Program-made: the position numbers and the translations under genes
Notes under the pieces: model-generated
The model's input: only the letters and a program-made list of their open reading frames with translations
What the model was told of the DNA's origin: nothing
The model's database searches: none
Part shown: positions 24,523 through 33,497 of the stretch, one piece after another
Layout of the letters: every line of letters starts with the position of its first letter
Numbering within the stretch: position 1 is the first letter of the stretch
Source: Brevundimonas sp. A19_0
GTDB lineage: Bacteria; Pseudomonadota; Alphaproteobacteria; Caulobacterales; Caulobacteraceae
Length of the DNA: 40,527 bases
Direction of reading: 5' to 3'
NCBI RefSeq assembly: GCF_017744255.1
Contig: NZ_JAGHQP010000018.1
Coordinates: forward strand, 1 to 40,527

Positions 24523-25128
24523 CTAGCGCTCCGACTCCGGAGCGCGACGCGTGCGTCCATAGTCCTGCCAGGCCCGCGTACGGTCCGGCCGGCCGTCGAG
24601 GCGCGCATCGATGGGCTCAAGCCCCGCATCCGATCCCCAGGGCGTAATCACCACATCCGGCCAGTCAGGGTCATAGCCGTAGCCATAGGGCGAGCCATAG
24701 CGGCTGTAGGCCGGAAGGCCGTTCTCGACCTCGCGATAGTGCAGCTCCAGATGGCCCCGCTCGCCGAGCGGAACCGACACCGATGCCCCATAGGATCGAT
24801 AGCCTTCCGTCCCGACGCCGACGCTGAACTCACCGCGCACGCGGCGTTCGGCGTCCCATGCAACCCCGTCGACGGGGCCCGCCGGCAGATCGCCCGAAAC
24901 TGTCTCGACCACCGGTCCGGCCGCCAGCCAGCGCTGGATCTGCTGGTCCGTCGTCAGTCCGTGCGGATCGGGGTCCTGCGCAGCAGCCGGCGGCTGGCTG
25001 GCCGCGTTTGCGGCAACGGCTTCGGCGGACACCTGCGGGGCAGTGGCCGTGCGGATGATCTCGCCCTCGGGGTCCTGCGGGTCAGACGCGGACAGGCTGA
25101 GGACGGCACTGGCGAGCAAAAGGATCAT
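24523..25128 (-). CDS. Secreted hypothetical protein
   Basis: A 201-residue protein with a short hydrophobic signal (MILLLASAVLSLSAS). A low-complexity Ala/Pro/Gln stretch follows to about residue 52. From about residue 90 comes a domain rich in beta-strand and aromatic patterns (RRVRGEFSVGVGTEGYRSYG, SVPLGERGHLELHYREVENG). A Tyr/Gly-rich loop (YSRYGSPYGYGYDPDW) follows. The alternating pattern suggests an outer-membrane or periplasmic beta protein, but I do not recognise a family. The gene stands alone, 81 bases after the msrB stop region on the same strand. Confidence 0.72.
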   Translation of the reverse strand: MILLLASAVLSLSASDPQDPEGEIIRTATAPQVSAEAVAANAASQPPAAAQDPDPHGLTTDQQIQRWLAAGPVVETVSGDLPAGPVDGVAWDAERRVRGEFSVGVGTEGYRSYGASVSVPLGERGHLELHYREVENGLPAYSRYGSPYGYGYDPDWPDVVITPWGSDAGLEPIDARLDGRPDRTRAWQDYGRTRRAPESER

Positions 25129-25209
25129 CGGCTGATCTTCCCCTGTGATCGGACGCGCCGCAATGGCCCGGGCGCCCGACCACTACCGTGGGGACCAAAT
25201 GTGGCCATG

Positions 25210-25698
25210 TCAGGCCCCGTTCCCGCCGCTGATCGCCTCTCCCCGGCCCAGAGGGTCCGGCAGGGCTTCTCCCTCGGGCGCAAAGCTCAGGGCTGCGGAA
25301 TTGATGCAGTAGCGCAGACCCGTCGGCGGCGGGCCGTCCGGGAACACATGCCCCTGATGCCCGTCACAGCGGGCGCAGCGCGTCTCGATCCGGACCATCC
25401 CGTACGAGGTGTCGCGCACCTCGCGGATATGGTCTGGGTCGAACGGCCGGTCGAAACTGGGCCAGCCCGTCCCGCTCTCGAACTTGGTCTTGGTCTGGAA
25501 CAGGGGCAGGCCGCACAGGCGGCAGCAGAAGACACCCGCCCGCTTCTCGTCCAGCAGGCCGCCACAGAAGGGCGCCTCGGTGCCATGGGCCAACAGGATC
25601 CGCTCGGCCTCCGGGTCCAGATCGGCGATCAACCGCTCGCGCTGGTCTTCGGAGGGCGGGGTCAGGTCAAAGCCCGAGGCAGAGGTCATCTGGGTCAT
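25210..25698 (-). CDS. msrB: Peptide-methionine (R)-S-oxide reductase
   Basis: A 162-residue cytoplasmic enzyme that repairs oxidised methionine (R form). It has the two zinc CxxC pairs (CCRLCGLPLF and CARCDGHQGH), the substrate motif SGTGWPSFDRP and the catalytic Cys in LRYCINSAALSF (about residue 138). The ATG at 25698 starts MTQMTSASGFDLTPPSE; longer frames run through the upstream terminator and are rejected. Confidence 0.95.
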   Translation of the reverse strand: MTQMTSASGFDLTPPSEDQRERLIADLDPEAERILLAHGTEAPFCGGLLDEKRAGVFCCRLCGLPLFQTKTKFESGTGWPSFDRPFDPDHIREVRDTSYGMVRIETRCARCDGHQGHVFPDGPPPTGLRYCINSAALSFAPEGEALPDPLGRGEAISGGNGA

Positions 25699-25715
25699 GT
25701 CCCTGAAATAGGAAA

Positions 25716-25744
25716 GGCCGGCCGGGGTTCCACCCCGACCGGCC
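25716..25744 (-). terminator. Terminator between the S41 protease gene and msrB
   Basis: A 12-bp stem GGCCGGTCGGGG/CCCCGGCCGGCC (one G:T pair) with loop TGGAA is followed on the minus strand by TTTCCTATTT. It lies 24 bases past the protease stop, so the protease transcript probably ends before msrB. Confidence 0.75.
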
Positions 25745-25768
25745 CGATCCTTGCCCGTATCGTCCGTC

Positions 25769-27253
25769 CTAGAACAGACTGGCGACCCAGGTGCGCACGG
25801 CATTCTCGTCCGTGGGGTTGCCCGTATAGGCCAGACCCTCGGCCGGGACGTGGGGCTCGTCATTGCCGCGCTCGCGGCTGGTCCACACCTTGTGACCATA
25901 GGTCAGGTCGGCATAGTTCGACGGCAGGCGGACGATGGTCGGCTCCACGAAGATGGAGTCCTCGGCCGTGGTCGAACCGGCCAGACGCACGTTCGGCAGG
26001 TTCACCAGCAGGTCCAGCACGTCCAGGCAGCCGCCCGAGCAGCCCGAGTCGATCAGCACGATCACCGGCCCCTGCACGGGGTTGGCTGCACCCGTGTCGG
26101 GCACCGGCGCCCGGCCCGGCAGGACGAAGCTGTCTTCACCGGCCGCCATGGCCGCATCAAACGCGGCGACCAGAGCGCGGGTCTCCTCGATGACGACCGG
26201 GTTTTCCTCGACGAACAGCGGATCGGCTTCCATGCGACCCAGCGCATCGGCGAACCATTTGCGGTTGTCGGCGCTGACCCGATAGGTCACCTCGCCGACC
26301 ACCGGCTGGCGGCTGACGGTGAACTCGGGGGTCCAGATGCGGTTGGCCACGCCATAGGCACGACGCGACGCCGTGAACTCGGACCCGTTGGCCCCGCGCA
26401 GGTCCAGCACGAAGCCCTGCGGTCCCCGGATCGAGTCGACCTGGGCGACCAGCGCGGCGTTGAAGGCGGCCCAGTCGGCGTCTTCGCTCAGCGAGTGCAC
26501 ATGCACCCACGGGCGGCCGTTGACCTCCTCGATGGCCAGCGGCACATCGCCCGGCATCCAGACGGTGGCGCGGTAGGCCGCTTCCATCGCTTCACGGCTG
26601 ACCGGCTGGATCTGCAGGTCATAGTCGCGCGCGCGACGACGGCCTTCCTGGAATTTACAGGTCTGGGGCACGCCGCGGGTGAACGGGTTGTTGCGGTTCC
26701 ACAGAAGATAGGGCGCCGAGCGGACACGACCGGCCTCGGTGGTCAGATCGCCTTCCCAGCGATCCAGCTTGCCCATGGCGAATTCCTCGATCGGAATACC
26801 GTTGCATTCCAGCACAACCGAGCCCACCGGCGGGCCCCGGCGCACACCGGGCGCCACCTGGGTCACCACATACTGGCCGTCCTTCCAGCCGGTGGTCACA
26901 CCGGCCCAGCTGGTCGCGAAATACGGCCCCAGCAGGTCGAAGGTCGGGGTGATGCGCAGGTTGGAATCGCGGAAACCGGCAGCGAAGAAGCGCATCAGAT
27001 AGGCGTGGCTGTCGCCGCTGTTCACCTGTCCGATCATCGACTGCGCCTCGGCGAGGCCCGAGTCCAAATTGGTGCGGAAAGCTGCGGCCTCGGGGCCGTC
27101 GACGATCAGCGCCGGGTGGTTCTCGCGGATTTCTTCCTGGGCCGCGATCAGGTCCTGCGAGGCCAGTGCGCGAAAGTCCTGCGCAGCGACGGAGGTCGCG
27201 GTGGCGATGGCGAGGGCCGCAGCCGTGAGGGCAACATACGGTCGAAACGTCAT
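25769..27253 (-). CDS. Secreted S41-family (tail-specific) peptidase-like protein
   Basis: A 494-residue exported protein. The Sec signal ends at ATATSVAAQ (about residue 25). A helical region, a PDZ-like middle (VGSVVLECNGIPIEEFAMGK) and the S41 core follow: FVLDLRGANGSEF, then VIVLIDSGCSGGCLDVLDLL (near residue 415), where the Ser after GC is the likely nucleophile. S41 proteases such as CtpA use a Ser/Lys dyad; the Lys is not certain by eye. Two Cys flank the nucleophile turn, which is unusual. The start ATG at 27253 has GGAG eight bases upstream. It is divergent from pccA across about 210 bases. Confidence 0.82.
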   Translation of the reverse strand: MTFRPYVALTAAALAIATATSVAAQDFRALASQDLIAAQEEIRENHPALIVDGPEAAAFRTNLDSGLAEAQSMIGQVNSGDSHAYLMRFFAAGFRDSNLRITPTFDLLGPYFATSWAGVTTGWKDGQYVVTQVAPGVRRGPPVGSVVLECNGIPIEEFAMGKLDRWEGDLTTEAGRVRSAPYLLWNRNNPFTRGVPQTCKFQEGRRRARDYDLQIQPVSREAMEAAYRATVWMPGDVPLAIEEVNGRPWVHVHSLSEDADWAAFNAALVAQVDSIRGPQGFVLDLRGANGSEFTASRRAYGVANRIWTPEFTVSRQPVVGEVTYRVSADNRKWFADALGRMEADPLFVEENPVVIEETRALVAAFDAAMAAGEDSFVLPGRAPVPDTGAANPVQGPVIVLIDSGCSGGCLDVLDLLVNLPNVRLAGSTTAEDSIFVEPTIVRLPSNYADLTYGHKVWTSRERGNDEPHVPAEGLAYTGNPTDENAVRTWVASLF

Positions 27254-27463
27254 ACAAAAGGCTCCAGTGGCCGTGTCAGGGAGTACCCGCACGTTAAAGC
27301 CGATCAGGCGGGGCCTTGCCAACCCCGAACGCCGATCAAGCGAACCCCCCGGTCCGGAACGCGGTTTACTCGCATCCGATCACGGCCTAATCGGGGCCGT
27401 CGCCTCAAGGTGAGATCACAGAGCCTTGATCTCCCGCCTCCGGCGATGTCGATGGAACCGGGA

Positions 27464-29446
<1,983 letters not shown>

Positions 29447-29467
29447 GGCCGCGCCGCCGCATTACAT

Positions 29468-29482
29468 TTACGTAAAACGTAA
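29468..29482. promoter_or_regulatory. Palindromic operator candidate 1 (TTACGT-AAA-ACGTAA)
   Basis: A perfect 6+6 inverted repeat in an AT-rich 90-base promoter region, 57 bases before the DUF2975 start. The regulator encoded two genes downstream (30172-30381) is a likely binder, by analogy with autoregulated Cro-like proteins. Confidence 0.5.
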
Positions 29483-29502
29483 CGATATTGCTGTTAATCG
29501 AT

Positions 29503-29519
29503 ATGTGATCGTGTCACAT
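29503..29519. promoter_or_regulatory. Palindromic operator candidate 2 (ATGTGA-TCGTG-TCACAT)
   Basis: A perfect 6+6 inverted repeat with a 5-base spacer, 20 bases before the DUF2975 start and partly between promoter and Shine-Dalgarno. It resembles a CRP/FNR half-site pair but with one base less between halves. Confidence 0.5.
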
Positions 29520-29539
29520 GGGCGGAAAGGAGTTCGCCC

Positions 29540-30172
29540 ATGCCGTCTCATGTCCTGCCGCGCCTTTTGACTGTAGCCCTGATCCTGGCCTGCGCGGTGA
29601 CCGCCGTCGCGGCGGCCTTCGCCATCATTGCTCCTCTGGTCGGCCAGCCCCTGATCACGGGTTTCCCCGTCGCCTGCGTGGATGCGACGCATTCGGTCTG
29701 TGCCCTTGAGCGACAGGCAGGCGCCGCCCAGCTGGTCCTCGATCGCGGGGAGATCGCGCTCCCGGCCTCGAGCCTCGACGCCAGCGTCCTCCGCGTGGTC
29801 GATGTGGCGATCACGGGCGGCTTCGCCATTGTGCTGATCTGGCTTCTGCGCCGCTTCGCCCGCGATGCAGCCAGCGGCAGGCCCTTTACAGCCGGTTCGA
29901 CCCATAGCCTCGCGCGCGCCGGCGTGCTGCTGATGGCCTACCCCGTCTGGCAACTCCTCCGGTCCGCCCTCTGGCAGATGAGCGTGATCGCGCACCAGGG
30001 GGAGCAGGCAGCCCTCATCCACACCCTCGCCCCGGCGCCTGATGACGCGGCCCTCCGCCTGCTGCCCGAGTTCAGCCCCGAGGCCGTCATCGCCGGCCTG
30101 ATCCTTCTGGTCGTGTCCCGCGCGTTCGGTGTGGGCGTCGAGGTGCAGCGCGACAGCGACGAAGTCATCTGA
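29540..30172 (+). CDS. DUF2975 membrane protein
   Basis: A 210-residue inner-membrane protein with four hydrophobic segments, at about residues 8-32, 87-106, 130-148 and 178-196. The segment RRFARDAASGRPFTAGSTHSL between helices 2 and 3 and the last helix VIAGLILLVVSRAFGVGVEV match DUF2975 (Bacillus YoaS-like) proteins. These are typically encoded next to a small Cro-like regulator, as here. A strong AAAGGAG sits seven bases before the ATG. Its TGA overlaps the regulator's ATG by one base (TGATG). The function of the family is unknown. Confidence 0.85.
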   Translation: MPSHVLPRLLTVALILACAVTAVAAAFAIIAPLVGQPLITGFPVACVDATHSVCALERQAGAAQLVLDRGEIALPASSLDASVLRVVDVAITGGFAIVLIWLLRRFARDAASGRPFTAGSTHSLARAGVLLMAYPVWQLLRSALWQMSVIAHQGEQAALIHTLAPAPDDAALRLLPEFSPEAVIAGLILLVVSRAFGVGVEVQRDSDEVI

Positions 30173-30381
30173 TGCGCATCGTCATCCGGATCGACGAACT
30201 GATGCTGCGCAAGAAGATGTCCCTCAATCAGCTCTCCGAGCAGGTCGGCATCTCCACCACCAATCTCTCCCTGCTGAAGAACGGACATGTCCGCGGGGTC
30301 CGGTTCAACACCCTGCTCGCCATCTGCCAGGCGCTGGACTGCCGGCCGGGCGACATTCTGGATATCGAAGAGGAAGCCTGA
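30172..30381 (+). CDS. Cro/YozG-like helix-turn-helix regulator
   Basis: A 69-residue DNA-binding protein made almost entirely of one XRE-type helix-turn-helix. The helices are in MSLNQLSEQVGISTTNLSLL (about residues 15-34) and the fold ends ALDCRPGDILDIEEEA. Such YozG-like regulators usually pair with DUF2975 proteins and lack any sensor domain, so the membrane partner may provide the signal (inference). It shares TGATG junctions with both neighbours, so all three proteins are translationally coupled. Confidence 0.92.
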   Translation: MRIVIRIDELMLRKKMSLNQLSEQVGISTTNLSLLKNGHVRGVRFNTLLAICQALDCRPGDILDIEEEA

Positions 30382-31700
30382 TGCTCCGACCCCTCATCTG
30401 CGCCGCCGCTGCCCTCCTGACAGTCAGCACCGCCCACGCCCAGGACCCGCTGATCCCCGAGCCCGTCACTTTAGCGGTCCGGTCGGCCGTCGAGGACGGC
30501 GATCGCATGGGTGTGGTCGTGGGCTACTGGCAGGATGGTCGGAGCGATTTCTATGCATGGGGCACGACTGCGGCGGCCGGCGTGCCGGTCGGCCCCGACA
30601 CCCTGTTCGAGACCGGATCGATCACCAAGGTCTTTACCGGAGAACTGCTGGCCGCCCTCAGCCGGTCCGGAGATCTGGAGCTCGACACCCCCCTGTCGGA
30701 CATCTGGCCGGGCGCGGCCTTGCCGTACGACCTCACCCTCGGTGACCTGGCCACCCATACCGGGGGCCTGCCCCGCGACGTCCCGTTGGCAGCCCTGCAG
30801 AGCGGCGAGGACGAGGACCTTCTCGCCGCCGTTCCCACACCTCCGCTCGACCGCACCCCGACCTATTCCAGTGCGGGGATGGCGCTGCTCGCCCGCGCGA
30901 TGGAAATCCGCACCCGGACGTCTCTGGGGCGCTTGCTGGGCCGTATCGCGGGTCCCGCAGGTCTGCGCAGCACGGCCTACCATCCCGTTGATCGCGCGCG
31001 TCTGGCGCGGCCTCATATCGGCAGGACCGACATCGGTGAGACCCGCCCGGAAACGGTGGATATCGGCCGGGGCGCAGGCGGCCTCTACAGCACGCCGCGC
31101 GACCTGCTGCACTTCGCCGTCCTTCATCTGCCCGCCAACCGGCAGCCGCAAACGGCCTTCATGCAGGTCGCGCTGGTCGGCTACCGCGACCTTCCCCTCG
31201 GCTGGCAGGTTCACGAGGTGGACGGCCAGCGCATCTACCACCACAGCGGCGAGGCCGGCGGGTATCAGACCTTCGTGGGCTTTCGTGAGGATGACGGAGG
31301 CACCGCCGTCGTCCTGATGTCCAACTCGTCCGTCGACGACGATCTGCAGGCCATCGCCCTGCACCTCCTCGATCCCGCGGTGCCGCTGCCAACCTTCGAC
31401 CGCACGGGCGGTCTGTCGTCGGCCGATGTTGACTATCTGGCGGGCACCTATGCTGTTGCCGACGATCCCGAAGGCAACCGCATCACCCTTGTCCCCGTGG
31501 ACTCCGGCCTCGGCTATATGGAGACGGCAGCGGATGGCACCCGTATCCGTCGTGCTCGGCTGGAGGTCGTTGGCCCGGGGGACCTGAGGATTCCCGGCAC
31601 CCCCATCCACATCCAATTTGACCCCCGCCCGTCCGGACCGATCCGGCTGGTGGTCGGCGATCAGACCTTCTCGCTGGTGAGGCTGGACCCCGCCGATTGA
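30381..31700 (+). CDS. Secreted serine beta-lactamase-fold hydrolase
   Basis: A 439-residue exported class C beta-lactamase/esterase-like protein. The signal peptide is MLRPLICAAAALLTVSTAHAQ (cleavage after residue 20). The SxxK nucleophile motif is SITK (near residue 82), the second motif is Tyr in TPTYSSAGM (near 168), and the HxG motif is HHSGEAGGY (near 296). A C-terminal lipocalin-like domain of about 90 residues starts around LAGTYAVADD. Hydrolysis of esters, D-peptides or beta-lactams cannot be told apart by eye. It is the third gene of the DUF2975-regulator operon and shares TGATG with the regulator stop. Confidence 0.88.
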   Translation: MLRPLICAAAALLTVSTAHAQDPLIPEPVTLAVRSAVEDGDRMGVVVGYWQDGRSDFYAWGTTAAAGVPVGPDTLFETGSITKVFTGELLAALSRSGDLELDTPLSDIWPGAALPYDLTLGDLATHTGGLPRDVPLAALQSGEDEDLLAAVPTPPLDRTPTYSSAGMALLARAMEIRTRTSLGRLLGRIAGPAGLRSTAYHPVDRARLARPHIGRTDIGETRPETVDIGRGAGGLYSTPRDLLHFAVLHLPANRQPQTAFMQVALVGYRDLPLGWQVHEVDGQRIYHHSGEAGGYQTFVGFREDDGGTAVVLMSNSSVDDDLQAIALHLLDPAVPLPTFDRTGGLSSADVDYLAGTYAVADDPEGNRITLVPVDSGLGYMETAADGTRIRRARLEVVGPGDLRIPGTPIHIQFDPRPSGPIRLVVGDQTFSLVRLDPAD

Positions 31701-31802
31701 GCGGATGGTCGGTCCGTCCTCGTCCCGTTATCGGGGGCCAGGAGGTCGAGGCGATCGCACCGGACGGTGACAGCCCCGTCTGCGGGTGCCAGCATGGCCG
31801 GC

Positions 31803-33206
31803 ATGACCTCTCCCCCACCGGCCCCCATGACATCCTCCGCCCTCCGCGTCCTGCTGGCCGTCTGCCTGATGCTGATCGTCGGGCTGGCGGCCACGGGCGC
31901 GCCGGCCTGGGGTCAGACGCCCGAACCGGTTCAGGATCCCCCGGCCATCCGTGTCGACAACGACGCCGGCTCCGATGCCGCCATCGCCGCGCGCCTGACC
32001 CGCATTTTCGCCCAGTTCGACGCCCTTTCCGCAGTCGAGGTCGGGGTGACCGAGGGGGTGGTGACCCTCGACGGCATGGTGGCCGACCGCGCCGATATGG
32101 ATCAGGCCGAGGCGATCGCCGGCCGGGTCGAGGGCGTGGTGGCCGTGCGCAACGAGCTTGTGGCCAGTGTCCAGCTGGGCGAGCGGGTGTCCCCCTTCCT
32201 CGAACAGATGAAGGCCCTGTGGCGGTCTGTACTCGACAGCGGACCGCTGGTGGTGCTCAGCCTCGTGATCGTCCTCGTCTGTGCGGGGCTGGGCTGGTGG
32301 GTGGCCTCCTTCAACCGCTTCTGGCGCGGCCTGACACCCAACCCCTTCGTCGGCGACCTGCTGGCCCAGCTGGTCCGGGCGGTCAGCCTGATCATCGGGA
32401 TCGTTCTGGCGCTGAACCTGATGGGCGCCACCGCCCTGATGGGCACCGTGCTGGGCGGCGCGGGCGTGCTGGGTATCGCGGTCGGCTTCGCCCTGCGCGA
32501 CACGCTGGAAAACTACATCTCCAGCATCATGCTCAGCCTGCGCCAGCCGTTCCGGGCCAACGACCACGTCGTCATCGACAGTCACGAGGGCAAGGTGGTG
32601 CGGCTGACGTCGCGGGCCACCGTGCTGATGACGCTGGACGGGAACCACCTGCGCATTCCCAATATGATGGTCTTCCGGGCGGTGATCCTGAACTACACGC
32701 GCAACCCGCAGCGCCGGCTGGACTTCGAACTGGGCGTCGATGCCGAGGATGACCCGGAAGCCGCCATCAAGGTGGGCGTGGCCGCCCTGGCGGACCTTGA
32801 CTTCATCCTGTCCGACCCCGCGCCGACCGGCGTCATCGTGGCCGTGGGAGACAGCAACATCATCCTGAAGTTCACCGGCTGGATCGATCAGAAAGACGTC
32901 GATTTTCTCAAGGGTCGAAGCGCCGCCATCCGCGTCGCCAAGATGGCCATTGAATCGTCGGGCTTCTCGCTTCCCGAGCCGATCTACCGCCTGCGCATCG
33001 ACCAGATGCCGGACCTGTCCGGAACCACAGGTAGCGCCCCGGCCACTCCGCCCGTCAAGCGGCTCCGCGCTGACGCCCCGGCGGGAGATTCGGCAGAGCC
33101 CGTGCAGTCCGTTCGCCCCGACGACCACATCGACCGCACCATCGAGGCCGAGCGCCGCGACTCATCCGAAGAGAACCTGCTCTCGTCGAAGCGTCCCATC
33201 GAGTGA
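31803..33206 (+). CDS. BON-domain MscS-family mechanosensitive channel
   Basis: A 467-residue inner-membrane channel. After a signal peptide ending near GAPAWGQ, a periplasmic BON domain (IAARLTRIFAQFDALSAVEV through VEGVVAVRNELV, about residues 48-115) precedes two or three membrane helices. The pore helix is VLGIAVGFALRDTLENYI (near residue 220), and the MscS beta domain follows (RPFRANDHVVIDSHEGKVV). It releases solutes under turgor; BON domains bind membranes or glycans. Start choice is uncertain among ATGs 31794, 31803 and 31827, none with a clear ribosome site. The tail is low complexity. Confidence 0.9.
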   Translation: MTSPPPAPMTSSALRVLLAVCLMLIVGLAATGAPAWGQTPEPVQDPPAIRVDNDAGSDAAIAARLTRIFAQFDALSAVEVGVTEGVVTLDGMVADRADMDQAEAIAGRVEGVVAVRNELVASVQLGERVSPFLEQMKALWRSVLDSGPLVVLSLVIVLVCAGLGWWVASFNRFWRGLTPNPFVGDLLAQLVRAVSLIIGIVLALNLMGATALMGTVLGGAGVLGIAVGFALRDTLENYISSIMLSLRQPFRANDHVVIDSHEGKVVRLTSRATVLMTLDGNHLRIPNMMVFRAVILNYTRNPQRRLDFELGVDAEDDPEAAIKVGVAALADLDFILSDPAPTGVIVAVGDSNIILKFTGWIDQKDVDFLKGRSAAIRVAKMAIESSGFSLPEPIYRLRIDQMPDLSGTTGSAPATPPVKRLRADAPAGDSAEPVQSVRPDDHIDRTIEAERRDSSEENLLSSKRPIE

Positions 33207-33215
33207 CGGCGGGGG

Positions 33216-33497
33216 TCAGCCCCTTGCGCCCCGCCCTCCATCCCGCTCCCGGTGCGGGCAGCCGGGCCAGCAGCAGGGGCGGCGCTTGCCGGCGGTCAGG
33301 TCCTCGATGGCCCGGACCACATGTTTCTCGCGCGTTTCGGCCTTCTTCACCGAGATCGTCCAGCAGATCCATTCGTCGCGCGCCAGCGGGGTGATGTCCT
33401 CCCACGCGGCCAGCGCTTCGGGGTGGGCCTTCAGGGCGGCCCCCAGATCGTCGGGCAGGTCGTGGACCACACCCCCGCTGAGGGCCGCTCCGCTCAC
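33216..33497 (-). CDS. YdeI/OmpD-associated family protein (short)
   Basis: A 93-residue protein. The helical segment LPDDLGAALKAHPEALAAWE, then WICWTISVKKAETREKHVVR and AIEDLTAGKRRPCC, matches the YdeI/DUF1905-associated family, some members of which are called bacteriocin-protection proteins. A Cys-rich end (CCWPGCPHRERDGG) is an unusual addition. Translation starts at a GTG that overlaps the histidine kinase TGA (GTGA), so the two genes are coupled. It is convergent with the MscS gene. Confidence 0.8.
   Translation of the reverse strand: MSGAALSGGVVHDLPDDLGAALKAHPEALAAWEDITPLARDEWICWTISVKKAETREKHVVRAIEDLTAGKRRPCCWPGCPHRERDGGRGARG

Noticed and set aside
25751..27463. Long N-terminal extension of pccA
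   Set aside because: It is antisense to the S41 protease gene and absent from the carboxylase family.
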